Below the pieces are notes generated by a model. That model saw only the letters and a list, made by a program, of their open reading frames with translations. It did not search any database and had not been told where the DNA came from. Below are positions 1 through 8,050 of a stretch of 34,022 nt of DNA, piece by piece. The stretch comes from Anaerobiospirillum sp. NML120448. Lineage in GTDB: Bacteria > Pseudomonadota > Gammaproteobacteria > Enterobacterales > Succinivibrionaceae. Where the stretch lies: positions 1 through 34,022 of the forward strand of contig NZ_JALKIM010000036.1 of assembly GCF_023050945.1 (NCBI RefSeq). The letters are read 5' to 3'. Made by a program: the position numbers and the translations under genes. The stretch's first letter is position 1. The number at the start of each line of letters is the position of its first letter.

Positions 1-8
1 AAACTATA

Positions 9-60
9 TGTGACTTATATCACATATTTACTTTGCATAAAGGTTAATATAGTGTAGTTT
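9..60 (+). promoter_or_regulatory. CRP-type site and candidate class II promoter
   Basis: TGTGA-CTTATA-TCACA at 9-24 matches the CRP consensus half-sites perfectly with the normal 6-bp spacer. A -10-like TAATAT lies at 45-50, overlapped by TATAGT at 48-53, so a rightward transcript would start near 57-60. That puts the CRP centre (16.5) about 41-43 bp upstream, the class II geometry. No convincing gene follows on the plus strand, so the site may instead serve a leftward gene outside the window or a non-coding transcript. The site is read directly; its use is inferred. Confidence 0.6.
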
Positions 61-840
61 TGTCGATGGTGTTTTTACAAGATTTTGCCACATTTTGTTC
101 AACCAGCGCTTAATGTCGGTCGATATGCATCTTATCTTTACCTAAGATGAGAATCTTACGAATATTTGTTGGTTGTCAGAAATATTATTATTATTGCCCC
201 AAAATAGCGCTCTTTCTGACCCAAATTTATCCCCCTCTGCCTAAATTAGCCGGTTTTATCAAGACTACTACCAAACCAATCTACCTACCACCTGCTCCTT
301 TAAACTTAACTATAAGTAGTTTCACAACCACCTTTGATTGATTGGTTGATTTATTGCTGACTTGGTTACTTGGCTGCTTGCTTGCACAGTTCTACCGTTT
401 ATGTCCTACAATCCCATCCCATCTCCCGACCAGTACTATCCAGAGCGCTCACAAGCTCACAAGAGATCACATGGCTCCCCTGTCTTGCAAGAGCTTGCAA
501 GAGAGCTAGCTAAACTGGGCTTGATATCACTGATCTTTCTTATGGGGTTAAGCAGCACGGGCTAACATTAGGCTATGGTTTTCCAGTGTTTTTTCAAAAA
601 AAATAATAGGCTTAAGAGCACAACTAACTATTAAGGCTAGAAAGTCCTTAAGGGCACTACATAGGCTAATTGTAGAGTTCTCCTTATTATGAAAATATCA
701 AGCTGCAGTAAAACGTGTTTACGCAGTAAAGTGTTCTGCACAAAGCAAGGATGTTTTAGCTCAGTGCTAAATAATTAGTTTTCCAATAGGCAGATGAGCC
801 TTTGACAGGTCACTAGCCCCAAAAGATTAAATACTACTCT
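61..840. other. Gene-poor intergenic DNA
   Basis: Two open frames exist here, 147-341 and 362-565, both on the plus strand. Neither has a Shine-Dalgarno and both have low-information composition; the second would start at TTG. A direct 10-bp repeat (CTTGCAAGAG twice, 484-503) is the only clear structure. I see no tRNA and no strong terminator. Confidence 0.5.
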
Positions 841-857
841 ATGATTAGTGCTACACA

Positions 858-900
858 GCACTGCACTGCACTGCACTGACTTACAGTGCCGTGCCGTGCC
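858..900. repeat. Pentanucleotide tandem repeats
   Basis: GCACT is repeated four times at 858-877. GTGCC is repeated three times at 886-900. The two tracts are partly complementary (GCACTG against CAGTGC) and could pair across the short gap. They look like slippage products in non-coding DNA. Confidence 0.7.
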
Positions 901-961
901 GTACTGAGCTACGCTGCACTGTGTATTGTAGTAATTAAGTGCGCTATGGCTAAGCTTGGCC

Positions 962-984
962 TTAGCCTGGCTTAGCCAGGCTAA
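962..984. repeat. Perfect 10-bp inverted repeat
   Basis: TTAGCCTGGC (962-971) and GCCAGGCTAA (975-984) are exact reverse complements with a 3-nt loop. It lies downstream of the minus-strand FtsX-type permease. No T-tract follows on the minus strand, so it is not a classical terminator. It could protect the 3' end of the mRNA. Confidence 0.7.
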
Positions 985-1021
985 TTGCAGCGCAGCTCAG
1001 TTTGGCTGGGCTAGGCCATAA

Positions 1022-1078
1022 GGCCTAGCGCAGGCAGCTATGCCTAGCACAGGCTATTAGGCCTGGCGCAGGACATCG
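1022..1078. repeat. 19-bp tandem repeat, three units, overlapping the permease 3' end
   Basis: Units begin at 1022, 1041 and 1060. Each starts with a variant of GGCCTAGCGCAGG (GGCCTAGCGCAGG, TGCCTAGCACAGG, GGCCTGGCGCAGG). The third unit contains the last codons of the permease (Leu-Arg-Gln-Ala), so the others look like decayed copies of the gene's end. A more degenerate fourth unit may start at 1003. CTAGGCC/GGCCTAG (1011-1028) also forms a hairpin. Confidence 0.65.
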
Positions 1079-2262
1079 GAAATATTTACTTTTAAGATCA
1101 CAAACTTAGCTGCGATTAAGGCTACCAGAGCAGAGAGTAAGAAAGTTCCAAATAAGAAACCTGCAATATGGAGCAGAGTTAACTTACTTACTACGCTACC
1201 TACTAAGATGCTTTCAAAGTAATAATTAAATACCCATGAGCCAAGATAATAGAGCATAAAAGCCAGCACAAAGCCAATAGTAGCCACAATTAGAGACTCT
1301 ATGATGACAATAAGATAAATATCATTATAGGTCTGTCCCATAAGACGTAAGAGCACGATATTACGTTTACGAGCTTTAAGTGAGCTTAAAATTAATCCTG
1401 CTAGCGCAATAATGCCTCCTACAATGGAAACACTAGCAACTACACCAAAGACAAAGTTCAGCACACTACCAATGGCTTTAACATTCTCAATATCACGCAT
1501 CTTAGAGGTAACATTAAGGCGCTTTTCTACTAGGTAGTAATACAAAGGAGTAACATCATCTAAGCTTTTAGCATAGAGACGAAATTTAGCGTAAATACGC
1601 TCAGCGTCATTTTCATAATTACCACTAGTTAACAAAGCAGGATCATAACCATTACGGTAATAATCAATGGCATCTAATACTTTCATATTAACTAAAATGC
1701 AGTCATCATTAACAAAGCGCTGGTTAATAATGCCTTTGACCGTCATTTTTAAAGTACTAGCTTGCCTTCTACCTTGTTGGGTACGAGACACTACGACATT
1801 GATTTGATCTCCCACTCTAATATCACGCTGAAAAGCAAAGCTCTCATTAATAAAAACCTCATCATTCTTAAGAGCTTGTTCTTCTGTGTGATAGCTAATA
1901 GAGGAACCTACTACAATAGGATCGCCTACCTTAGTTGGGATCACTTCAACTCTTTTTACTCCTCCTGGAAACTTGATGTCCACTATGGCGTTAAGAGCAG
2001 TAATCTCAGGAATAACAAAACCTACATGTTTATTATTTTGTAGTTGATTAAAGAAATTTTCATTAAGATGGTATGAAGTATCTAAAGTTAAAGAGAGTAC
2101 TTTAGGATCATTCATTAAGTTGTTCTTTAGCTCTTCTAAAATACCGTAACGTAAAGAAAACAAGAGCAATAAAGGCGCAATAATGCTAGCAATAGCCGCT
2201 ATTTGGCAAATGCTCATCATGCGGTCAAAAGTTAACTCTTTATAAGCCAACCTCCAGTGCAT
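1057..2262 (-). CDS. FtsX/MacB/LolC-type ABC transporter permease
   Basis: 401 aa. One membrane segment (about residues 16-40) is followed by a large domain of some 220 residues, presumably periplasmic, then three segments at about 263-295, 313-345 and 362-390. This is the four-helix layout of the MacB/LolC/FtsX family. The stretch after TM2 (KARKRNIVLLRLMG) is the usual coupling segment of the family, and the C-terminus ends in the typical NISDVLRQA. Its ATG shares a base with the TAA of the upstream ATPase gene (TAATG), so the two are translationally coupled and surely work together. Such permeases drive mechanical work on periplasmic or lipoprotein substrates, not classical channel transport. 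The substrate is unknown. It is the last gene of the cluster. Confidence 0.85.
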   Translation of the reverse strand: MHWRLAYKELTFDRMMSICQIAAIASIIAPLLLLFSLRYGILEELKNNLMNDPKVLSLTLDTSYHLNENFFNQLQNNKHVGFVIPEITALNAIVDIKFPGGVKRVEVIPTKVGDPIVVGSSISYHTEEQALKNDEVFINESFAFQRDIRVGDQINVVVSRTQQGRRQASTLKMTVKGIINQRFVNDDCILVNMKVLDAIDYYRNGYDPALLTSGNYENDAERIYAKFRLYAKSLDDVTPLYYYLVEKRLNVTSKMRDIENVKAIGSVLNFVFGVVASVSIVGGIIALAGLILSSLKARKRNIVLLRLMGQTYNDIYLIVIIESLIVATIGFVLAFMLYYLGSWVFNYYFESILVGSVVSKLTLLHIAGFLFGTFLLSALVALIAAKFVILKVNISDVLRQA

Positions 2263-3821
2263 TATGCGTCCCTCCCTGATTTATCTTCATTCTGACTATT
2301 GTTTTTTCTAAGCAAAGTCTGCAAGCGGTCTATAGGGGTTGAGTAATGGCTAATACGATCATTAATTTTGGTATAGCCACCTAAATGCTTAGAAACTTTA
2401 CTTTGATAGTCATTAGCCTCTAGATTAGTAAGCATATTGTTATGGTAGTGATTGGTATGATGGGCATAGCCATAATGTAAATGGTGCCCCTGCTCATAAG
2501 CGTAACCATTATTTAAGTGCTCACCACTATTATGCTCAAATATATGCACAATCTCATGATAGACATTGTCTTCACTCTTTTGCACAGTATTATTAACACT
2601 AATTTCATTATAAGAGCGGTTTAAGCCACTAGCAGCAGGATAATCAATAGTCATTTCTGCCATGAGAGTAATATCTTGATCCCTGACGCTATCAAGCTGA
2701 GCGTCTACCCTATTATCATGAGCACTGACAAACACTGAATGTTCAGGCTTAGAGTTAACAGTATCGTACTCATAGCGACAATAATTACTTACTGCCTCAG
2801 TATCATGAGTAATAATCAAAACACTAATATGGGTTTGACTGGCTATCTCTTCAATTAATTTAAAGAGCACCTTAGCATTATCAGGGTCTAAAGCTGAGGT
2901 AGGCTCATCAATAAGCAATAATTTAGGGCCATGAGCAATGGAGCGGATAAATAAAGCACGTTGACGCTGACCAATAGAGAGCTCATGTGGCAGTTTATCT
3001 AAATGATCTGTTAATCCCAAGCGATCGATATAAGTATGTAAAGAATCAAACTGGGACTGAACTCTTTCTTTGGTATATTCATTAGAAATCTTTATGGAAC
3101 GAGCATAGTGACGCTTCTTTTTAGGAATCAGTGCTAGCTTGCGATCTTGCTCTTCTTGTGAATTGACAGTGGCACCATCTAAACAATGGGCATCAATACT
3201 GTCCCCCACCTGCTCCATGTCCTTAACCATCATTTCATAAGGACTTACATATTCATGTTTTTTAGCTTGCTCATGCTCTTTTTCGAGCTTTTCATTGACC
3301 AACTTTACTGGCAACAAACCATTATTAAAGCGGCGGAACAGCTTTTTGGTTTTACGTAAGCCTTGCTCTTTTTTTAGCTCTTGGGCTTGTTGGTGCTGCA
3401 TAGCCGAGCGCTCATGAGCCTCTTGTAGCGCTACTGTAGTATTCGGTATAGGTTTATCCTGAGCAATATTAGGATAAACAGGAACAATTTTTTTCTTTAA
3501 AGCCAACTCAATTTGCAAGGCAATATTTTCACGAATAGTTAAGAAAGGTAATAAGCCACCTACTTGCGGCATAATACCAATTTCACTAATACGCAAAGCG
3601 TCTTGATCTTTAGGACTTAGTTCGTCAACAGCTATGTTGTCTAGGATAAAATTATCTAAAGATAAATAAGGAGATAATAAGCCTATAGCTTCCATTAAAG
3701 TTGATTTGCCAGAACCAGACACGCCACACAAAGCCACACATTGCCCATCAGCAATATATAACTCAGGTAAGGCAACATTAAAGTCACCTCGTATAACTTT
3801 CAGTCCTTTAATTTCTAACAT
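2262..3821 (-). CDS. ABC transporter ATPase (LolD/MacB type) with large insert and His-rich tail
   Basis: 519 aa, about twice a normal LolD/MacB nucleotide-binding domain. The core is intact: Walker A GVSGSGKST (33-41), Q-loop Gln86, signature LSIGQ (281-285), Walker B LLLIDEP (301-307) and H-loop His339. The Q-loop-to-signature distance is about 195 residues where roughly 50 is usual, so the helical subdomain carries an extra charged, probably coiled-coil insert at about 108-255. After the core (from about 355) comes a tail of about 165 residues, with 11 His between 422 and 460 mixed with Asn, Tyr and Gly. It pairs with the permease at 1057-2262. The Shine-Dalgarno before the ATG is weak. 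The ATPase assignment is firm; the roles of insert and tail are unknown. Confidence 0.85.
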   Translation of the reverse strand: MLEIKGLKVIRGDFNVALPELYIADGQCVALCGVSGSGKSTLMEAIGLLSPYLSLDNFILDNIAVDELSPKDQDALRISEIGIMPQVGGLLPFLTIRENIALQIELALKKKIVPVYPNIAQDKPIPNTTVALQEAHERSAMQHQQAQELKKEQGLRKTKKLFRRFNNGLLPVKLVNEKLEKEHEQAKKHEYVSPYEMMVKDMEQVGDSIDAHCLDGATVNSQEEQDRKLALIPKKKRHYARSIKISNEYTKERVQSQFDSLHTYIDRLGLTDHLDKLPHELSIGQRQRALFIRSIAHGPKLLLIDEPTSALDPDNAKVLFKLIEEIASQTHISVLIITHDTEAVSNYCRYEYDTVNSKPEHSVFVSAHDNRVDAQLDSVRDQDITLMAEMTIDYPAASGLNRSYNEISVNNTVQKSEDNVYHEIVHIFEHNSGEHLNNGYAYEQGHHLHYGYAHHTNHYHNNMLTNLEANDYQSKVSKHLGGYTKINDRISHYSTPIDRLQTLLRKNNSQNEDKSGRDA

Positions 3822-4042
3822 GCTTATCCGATCTCAATTTAGCTTGCTTGTTTTGGCTACTAAAAATTACATCTGCTCTTGATGAATGGAGTAGTTGACT
3901 TGCTAATTATGGCTTAAACATAATTAAAGATAAACTATCTTCATCATAGATACAAAAAATCAGGCACTGTACTCTTTTATAAAAAAATACGCTCATTATT
4001 TTATGCGCAGTTTTTTTTTCACAGCGAGCCTATATATGCGAA

Positions 4043-4072
4043 TAAGCCTAGCATGATCACACACTAGGCTTA
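4043..4072 (-). other. Stem-loop between vWA and ABC genes
   Basis: TAAGCCTAG (4043-4051) pairs with CTAGGCTTA (4064-4072) around a 12-nt loop. It lies about 35 nt past the vWA stop codon. Only a weak T-tract follows on the minus strand, so it may be an inefficient terminator or an mRNA-stabilising structure. The rest of the 284-bp gap (3822-4105) shows no gene or clear promoter. Confidence 0.45.
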
Positions 4073-4080
4073 ATATCAGC

Positions 4081-4116
4081 AAAATCTTTACCTTATAGCA
4101 AAGCTTTATGGTAAAG
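4081..4116 (-). terminator. Weak terminator-like hairpin overlapping the vWA stop codon
   Basis: On the minus strand CTTTACC (4116-4110) pairs with GGTAAAG (4092-4086), with partial pairing inside, followed by ATTTT. The stop codon of the vWA gene lies inside the hairpin. The short U-run makes termination uncertain. Confidence 0.35.
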
Positions 4117-6271
4117 CATCTAAAGGAATAGGATAAACTTCCTCTGAGCTATCAGCCTCTTCATTGAGCTTGATAAAGCGATCGTTATCGCCAGAACAAT
4201 GCTGAATGTAATTTAAAGAGTTTTCCAAAGCTCTAACAATACGCTCTTGCTCTTGGGAGCCTAAGTTATACCAATCCTCTGGAGTAATATTGCTAATTAG
4301 AGACTTATAAGGCAAATCATCTAATAACTCACCCATAATACCCATATCGCTAATACTCTTGCTCTTAGAAAGCTGATTAGGATCACGACCCATTTGAGCA
4401 GCTAAAGCTTTTAACTGAGTAAACATGTCATCGCTAGAGAGCTGACCTGCAATACCAGACTCTAATACGCCCTTAACCAAAGTATATAAATCACTTAGCT
4501 GATTACGGTTTACCAGCACAATTGGGGTACATACTTGTTTGTTATGGTCGTCCACGTCACGATCGGCCATCCAGCCTTTTAAGAACTCAGGGCTCTCGGT
4601 ACCTTTAACACGTCCTAAATAAGCAAGCTGCATAGCAAGGCCTAGTTTACGGCTATCGTCAACTAAGTTTTCCTCTTGCTCGGCTGTTTGCTGGTCATTA
4701 CTTTGCGGCTTTTGTATTTCCTGAGTAGCTGACAAAGATGAACCTGCTGACATTTGACCCATAGTAGCTAATTGCACTTGGTTAGTTAGAGACTTGGATA
4801 AAGTATCAACCATATTACCAAATGACTCTACTGAGCCTGCGTTTACTGGATAGTACAGTGGCTTGCCTAAAATTTGGTTATAGCTTAAGACCTCATATTG
4901 ATCTTTGGCATGCTTGTGATTCTTTTTGCCTGAATTAGTAAGCAAGTGTAAGGTATAAATAGCTGCACCATAGTGCTCAGCCTCTAAGCGTAAGGCATTG
5001 GCATCTAACTTAGTGGAGCTTTGCTTATCATTGGCATCAATAGCGCCCGCATCAGTAATCAGAACAATATAGCGGCCACCATATTCATTCCAATTAATAT
5101 CCTGTAGGGCTAAATTAATACCAGCATAAGAGTCCTCATCAAATTGAGCACTAGAAACCTTAGCCTGGTCTAAACTTGCTACCTTAGCATTAAAGTCCTT
5201 GGCATTGTTAACCTCACCTGGACGTAAGAACATCTTAGCGGTGTACTCCAGTCCTGGAACATTGCGCACATCAGCACGGAAAGACACAATACCAAAATTA
5301 ACACTGTCGTTTAAGTTAGAAGCTTCAATACTCTTATAAATAGAGTTAATAGCTTGCTTGGTACGCTCAATATAAGGGCGCATTGAAATTGACGAATCAA
5401 TAACAAACACTACCGCAGACTTAAAGCCCACAATAGCAGGCTCAGCGCCTTGCCCATGCCCCTGCGCCCCATTGCTATTGCCTGTGGCACTTGCATTAGC
5501 ATTAGCGACTGCGTCTGCACCAGCGCCCGCACCAGGAGCCTCATTTTTAATCACTAATTGTGAGCCAGCATTGTCCTGAGTGCCACTTGAGTTAGTTGCA
5601 GCAGTAGCGTTAGTGACATTTTGCGCCTCTTTTGAGGTAATAGAGGCAATTTCATGTTTATAAACAAAAGAGCCATCTGGATACATGCTCTCAACGCTAT
5701 TTAAGATAGGCAATAAATAGAAGCTCTTTTGATAGTCTACGTACTCCTCAGGCTCAATAGAGATAACATTTTGAGCGTGATTGCCTACGGCTACAGTATC
5801 GTAAAGCTTTTTGTATTGCTCAGCACCATCTTCGCTGTCAATAATATTATCAAGCGCACTTTCCTCATCAAAGATTAAAGCACGGTTACGATTAGCAGCA
5901 TTGGTAAATAGCAAGGCTAATTGCATCTTCCAAGGCACAACACATGACTTGTTTAAATAGCCAGTCACATTACCTAAGGCATTAGGACCAACTTCATAGA
6001 CTTGTCCTAAATCACCATAGACATAATATTGGCTTAAAGCTGGCACTTCACGACCTTGATCAGAGCCATCTTGTTTTTGATGTAATTTGCAACCTGGAGT
6101 AGATAGTACTCGTTGATACAAAGTAGTTTTGCCTTCCATTAATAAAGGCTCACGCTTACTATTGTTATCAGCTAAGGCTACGCTCTGACAAGCAAGAGCA
6201 GCTAAAGCTAAGGAGCAAGCACTTCTTTGTGTCCACTTAATCAAGGTTGAGATTTTATGAGCTTTATTCAT
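4106..6271 (-). CDS. Exported von Willebrand factor A domain protein (PpkA C-terminal-like)
   Basis: 721 aa from the ATG at 6271. An upstream in-frame ATG at 6283 exists, but AGGA five bases before 6271 favours the shorter start. Residues 1-34 form a signal peptide (basic start, Leu/Ala core, VALA|D cleavage). A small SH3-like region follows (about 48-115). The vWA domain at about 285-480 has the MIDAS DSSIS (Asp292, Ser294, Ser296) and a second acidic site ITDAGA (Asp407), so metal-dependent protein binding is likely. An Ala/Gly/Asn linker (about 245-275) precedes it. From memory the SH3-like plus vWA arrangement resembles the C-terminal half of T6SS-associated PpkA, but no kinase domain is present. 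It is placed as the periplasmic or surface adhesive part of the Srf-like cluster. Partner unknown. Confidence 0.75.
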   Translation of the reverse strand: MNKAHKISTLIKWTQRSACSLALAALACQSVALADNNSKREPLLMEGKTTLYQRVLSTPGCKLHQKQDGSDQGREVPALSQYYVYGDLGQVYEVGPNALGNVTGYLNKSCVVPWKMQLALLFTNAANRNRALIFDEESALDNIIDSEDGAEQYKKLYDTVAVGNHAQNVISIEPEEYVDYQKSFYLLPILNSVESMYPDGSFVYKHEIASITSKEAQNVTNATAATNSSGTQDNAGSQLVIKNEAPGAGAGADAVANANASATGNSNGAQGHGQGAEPAIVGFKSAVVFVIDSSISMRPYIERTKQAINSIYKSIEASNLNDSVNFGIVSFRADVRNVPGLEYTAKMFLRPGEVNNAKDFNAKVASLDQAKVSSAQFDEDSYAGINLALQDINWNEYGGRYIVLITDAGAIDANDKQSSTKLDANALRLEAEHYGAAIYTLHLLTNSGKKNHKHAKDQYEVLSYNQILGKPLYYPVNAGSVESFGNMVDTLSKSLTNQVQLATMGQMSAGSSLSATQEIQKPQSNDQQTAEQEENLVDDSRKLGLAMQLAYLGRVKGTESPEFLKGWMADRDVDDHNKQVCTPIVLVNRNQLSDLYTLVKGVLESGIAGQLSSDDMFTQLKALAAQMGRDPNQLSKSKSISDMGIMGELLDDLPYKSLISNITPEDWYNLGSQEQERIVRALENSLNYIQHCSGDNDRFIKLNEEADSSEEVYPIPLDALP

Positions 6272-6378
6272 AACTATCCTCATGGCCTAAGAAAATCCTA
6301 TAAGAATTTTGAGCCTCATTAAGCTAAGGCAAAAGACCCAAAATGCTTATATCATTCTCTGCAAACTAAACTCTAAAG

Positions 6379-6514
6379 CCCACCTCCAAGCTCCTGGCCA
6401 TGGCCATGGCCAGAGCTATTGGCCCTGGCCAAAGGCATTTGCCTTGGCCTTAGCCTTAGCCATAGTACCTAAGTACCGTGGCATCACGGTATTTAGGTAC
6501 GTAGGTGAGGTGGG
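6379..6514. repeat. Nested palindrome module between two cluster genes
   Basis: An outer 8-bp inverted repeat (CCCACCTC 6379-6386, GAGGTGGG 6507-6514) encloses three others. TGGCCATGGCCATGGCCA (6395-6412) is a perfect 18-bp palindrome. AAGGCA/TGCCTT (6432-6445) is a short hairpin. A 16-bp stem with one G-T wobble and loop GCAT lies at 6465-6500. No T-tract follows on either strand, so this is not a plain terminator. It fills most of the 270-bp gap after the bitopic protein gene. Confidence 0.7.
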
Positions 6515-6541
6515 TTCAATATTAATTACTATTAACAGTGC

Positions 6542-7786
6542 TTACTGTAGCGACTTTAAGAGCTCATCAGCTTGAGCTTGGTTAAAGGACTGGTTTGATT
6601 TAACACGCTCAGCCCAATAAGTAGCATCATCTTGGCTCTTGTTAATACACTTGCTCTTATAAGAGCTGTTTGGATCTGCGTACTGAGAGTAAACATAAGC
6701 ATAGGTACTACCATCAGCAGCACGGCCCTTGGTTCTTAAAACACGTAACACAATCTCGCAGCGGTCTTGCTTCATAGCATTGGCTAAGAGATAGTTTAAG
6801 TCATCGGCAGTTGGATTGCTTTGTAAGCAATTGTTAATGATGTCCTTATCATCACCTTTAGCATGCTCTAAAGAACAAGCCTGATTGATATTGCTTTGAG
6901 GCTCCTCAACAGGGGCGCTAGCACCAGCGTTACCCTTCATTAAATTCATAACAAAAAGAGCAGCACCAATAAGCAATAAAATCACACAAACAATACCTAC
7001 TATCTTCATAATGAAAATAGACTTATTGTTATTGTTCGCTGCCGCTGCATTAGCAGCCGCCGCATTAGCATTAGCCGCAGCTTTATTAGCATTATCTACA
7101 GCTGCCGCTAAATTATGATTTGGATCTGCGCTATTAGCCTTTAGGCTATCGTAAGATGGAGTAGATTTTAACTCTGGAGTGCCAAAGCCAGCACCTGCCC
7201 CAGCGCCAGCGCTTGCACCAGCGCTTGCGCCAAAGTTATTAGCGCCAGAGGCTACACCACCATTGAGGTTGGCACCGCTATTAGCTTTAGAGCTATCTAA
7301 ATTAGCATTGCTAGCAGGGGCTTCCTTGGACTTAGGCTCAACATCAACTTTATTCGCAAAAGTTCTTTTATCAGGGGTAGATTCTGCTTTTCTAAAACCA
7401 GCCGAACTTGCAGAAGGCATAGTATCAGTCTCAACAGCAAACTGATAGATAGTGCCACTAACACCTTTGAGCTTGAGCATATACATACCTTTAGAATCCC
7501 AAGCCATAGGATCAACAACACTTGCATCTACATCAAAACTAAAACAGTTATTGCGTCCTTTATCACCATTAACATTGTTAATCTTGATAAAGCCATCCTC
7601 CATATTATCTTTATGCAACTCCCTCCAATCAGCTAGCTCTCTGGACTCCTTAGAAACACATATTTCAATACCATTATTTTTATAATCACCAAGGTCTTTG
7701 AGTTTTGAGCCAAAACGATCAATAGTAAATTTACCCTTTCCAGGGCCTTTTGAACTAAAGCGTGCTACTCCAAATACTTCTGGCAT
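6542..7786 (-). CDS. Bitopic membrane protein of the Srf-like cluster
   Basis: 414 aa. I do not recognise the family with certainty. Residues 1-125 look like a folded soluble domain. About 126-255 is a low-complexity linker rich in Ala, Gly, Asn and Ser. One membrane segment lies at about 256-284. The C-terminal 130 residues contain four Cys (304, 320, 343, 380) and a helical pattern reminiscent of Sel1/TPR repeats. With Lys/Asn before the TM, the N-domain is likely cytosolic and the Cys-bearing domain periplasmic with possible disulfides. A GGGGAG Shine-Dalgarno sits eight bases before the ATG. Its position between cytosolic SrfBC-like NTPases and the exported vWA protein suggests a connector across the inner membrane. 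It could be the counterpart of SrfA, but I cannot show that. Confidence 0.7.
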   Translation of the reverse strand: MPEVFGVARFSSKGPGKGKFTIDRFGSKLKDLGDYKNNGIEICVSKESRELADWRELHKDNMEDGFIKINNVNGDKGRNNCFSFDVDASVVDPMAWDSKGMYMLKLKGVSGTIYQFAVETDTMPSASSAGFRKAESTPDKRTFANKVDVEPKSKEAPASNANLDSSKANSGANLNGGVASGANNFGASAGASAGAGAGAGFGTPELKSTPSYDSLKANSADPNHNLAAAVDNANKAAANANAAAANAAAANNNNKSIFIMKIVGIVCVILLLIGAALFVMNLMKGNAGASAPVEEPQSNINQACSLEHAKGDDKDIINNCLQSNPTADDLNYLLANAMKQDRCEIVLRVLRTKGRAADGSTYAYVYSQYADPNSSYKSKCINKSQDDATYWAERVKSNQSFNQAQADELLKSLQ

Positions 7787-7984
7787 TACTTGATCTCCCC
7801 AATCTATCTTTTAACTAAAGCAACTTAGGAACTGCAAACAATTAATCTGCCCCTTGAGAGGAAAAGCTTAAATAAATTCAGATTAATTGTTTACCGTCCC
7901 ATATACAATCTTGTTGAAAACTACCAATAAGGCATCTTATCTCATAGAGTAAGAGTGCTCATATTATAGATTTAATATTATTGA

Positions 7985-8013
7985 TAAGGGCCCAACTTAA
8001 TGTTGGGCCCTTA
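7985..8013 (-). terminator. Stem-loop after the SrfC-like gene
   Basis: TAAGGGCCCAAC and GTTGGGCCCTTA form a perfect 12-bp stem around the loop TTAAT, about 40 nt past the stop of the SrfC-like gene. The following minus-strand sequence is AT-rich but has no long T-run. It probably weakens read-through into the next gene, so the cluster may be more than one transcription unit. The rest of the 264-bp gap (7787-8050) shows no gene. Confidence 0.5.
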
Positions 8014-8050
8014 ATGTTAGCTAGTTTGTTAAGAAAGCAACTTAACTACT

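Noticed and set aside
147-341. 64-aa frame behind the CRP-type promoter
   Set aside because: No Shine-Dalgarno, atypical composition and no family resemblance. Position alone is not enough.
484-503. Two copies of CTTGCAAGAG as a possible CRISPR or attachment site
   Set aside because: Only two adjacent 10-bp copies without spacers, integrase or tRNA context.
362-565. 67-aa frame starting at TTG
   Set aside because: No ribosome site and no recognisable domain. It probably arose by chance.
6309-6575. 88-aa plus-strand frame with His/Pro/Ala repeats
   Set aside because: It is the translation of the palindrome block and overlaps the end of the bitopic protein gene on the other strand.
7179-7445. 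88-aa Pro/Ala/Leu-rich plus-strand frame
   Set aside because: It is the antisense shadow of the Ala/Gly linker of the bitopic protein.
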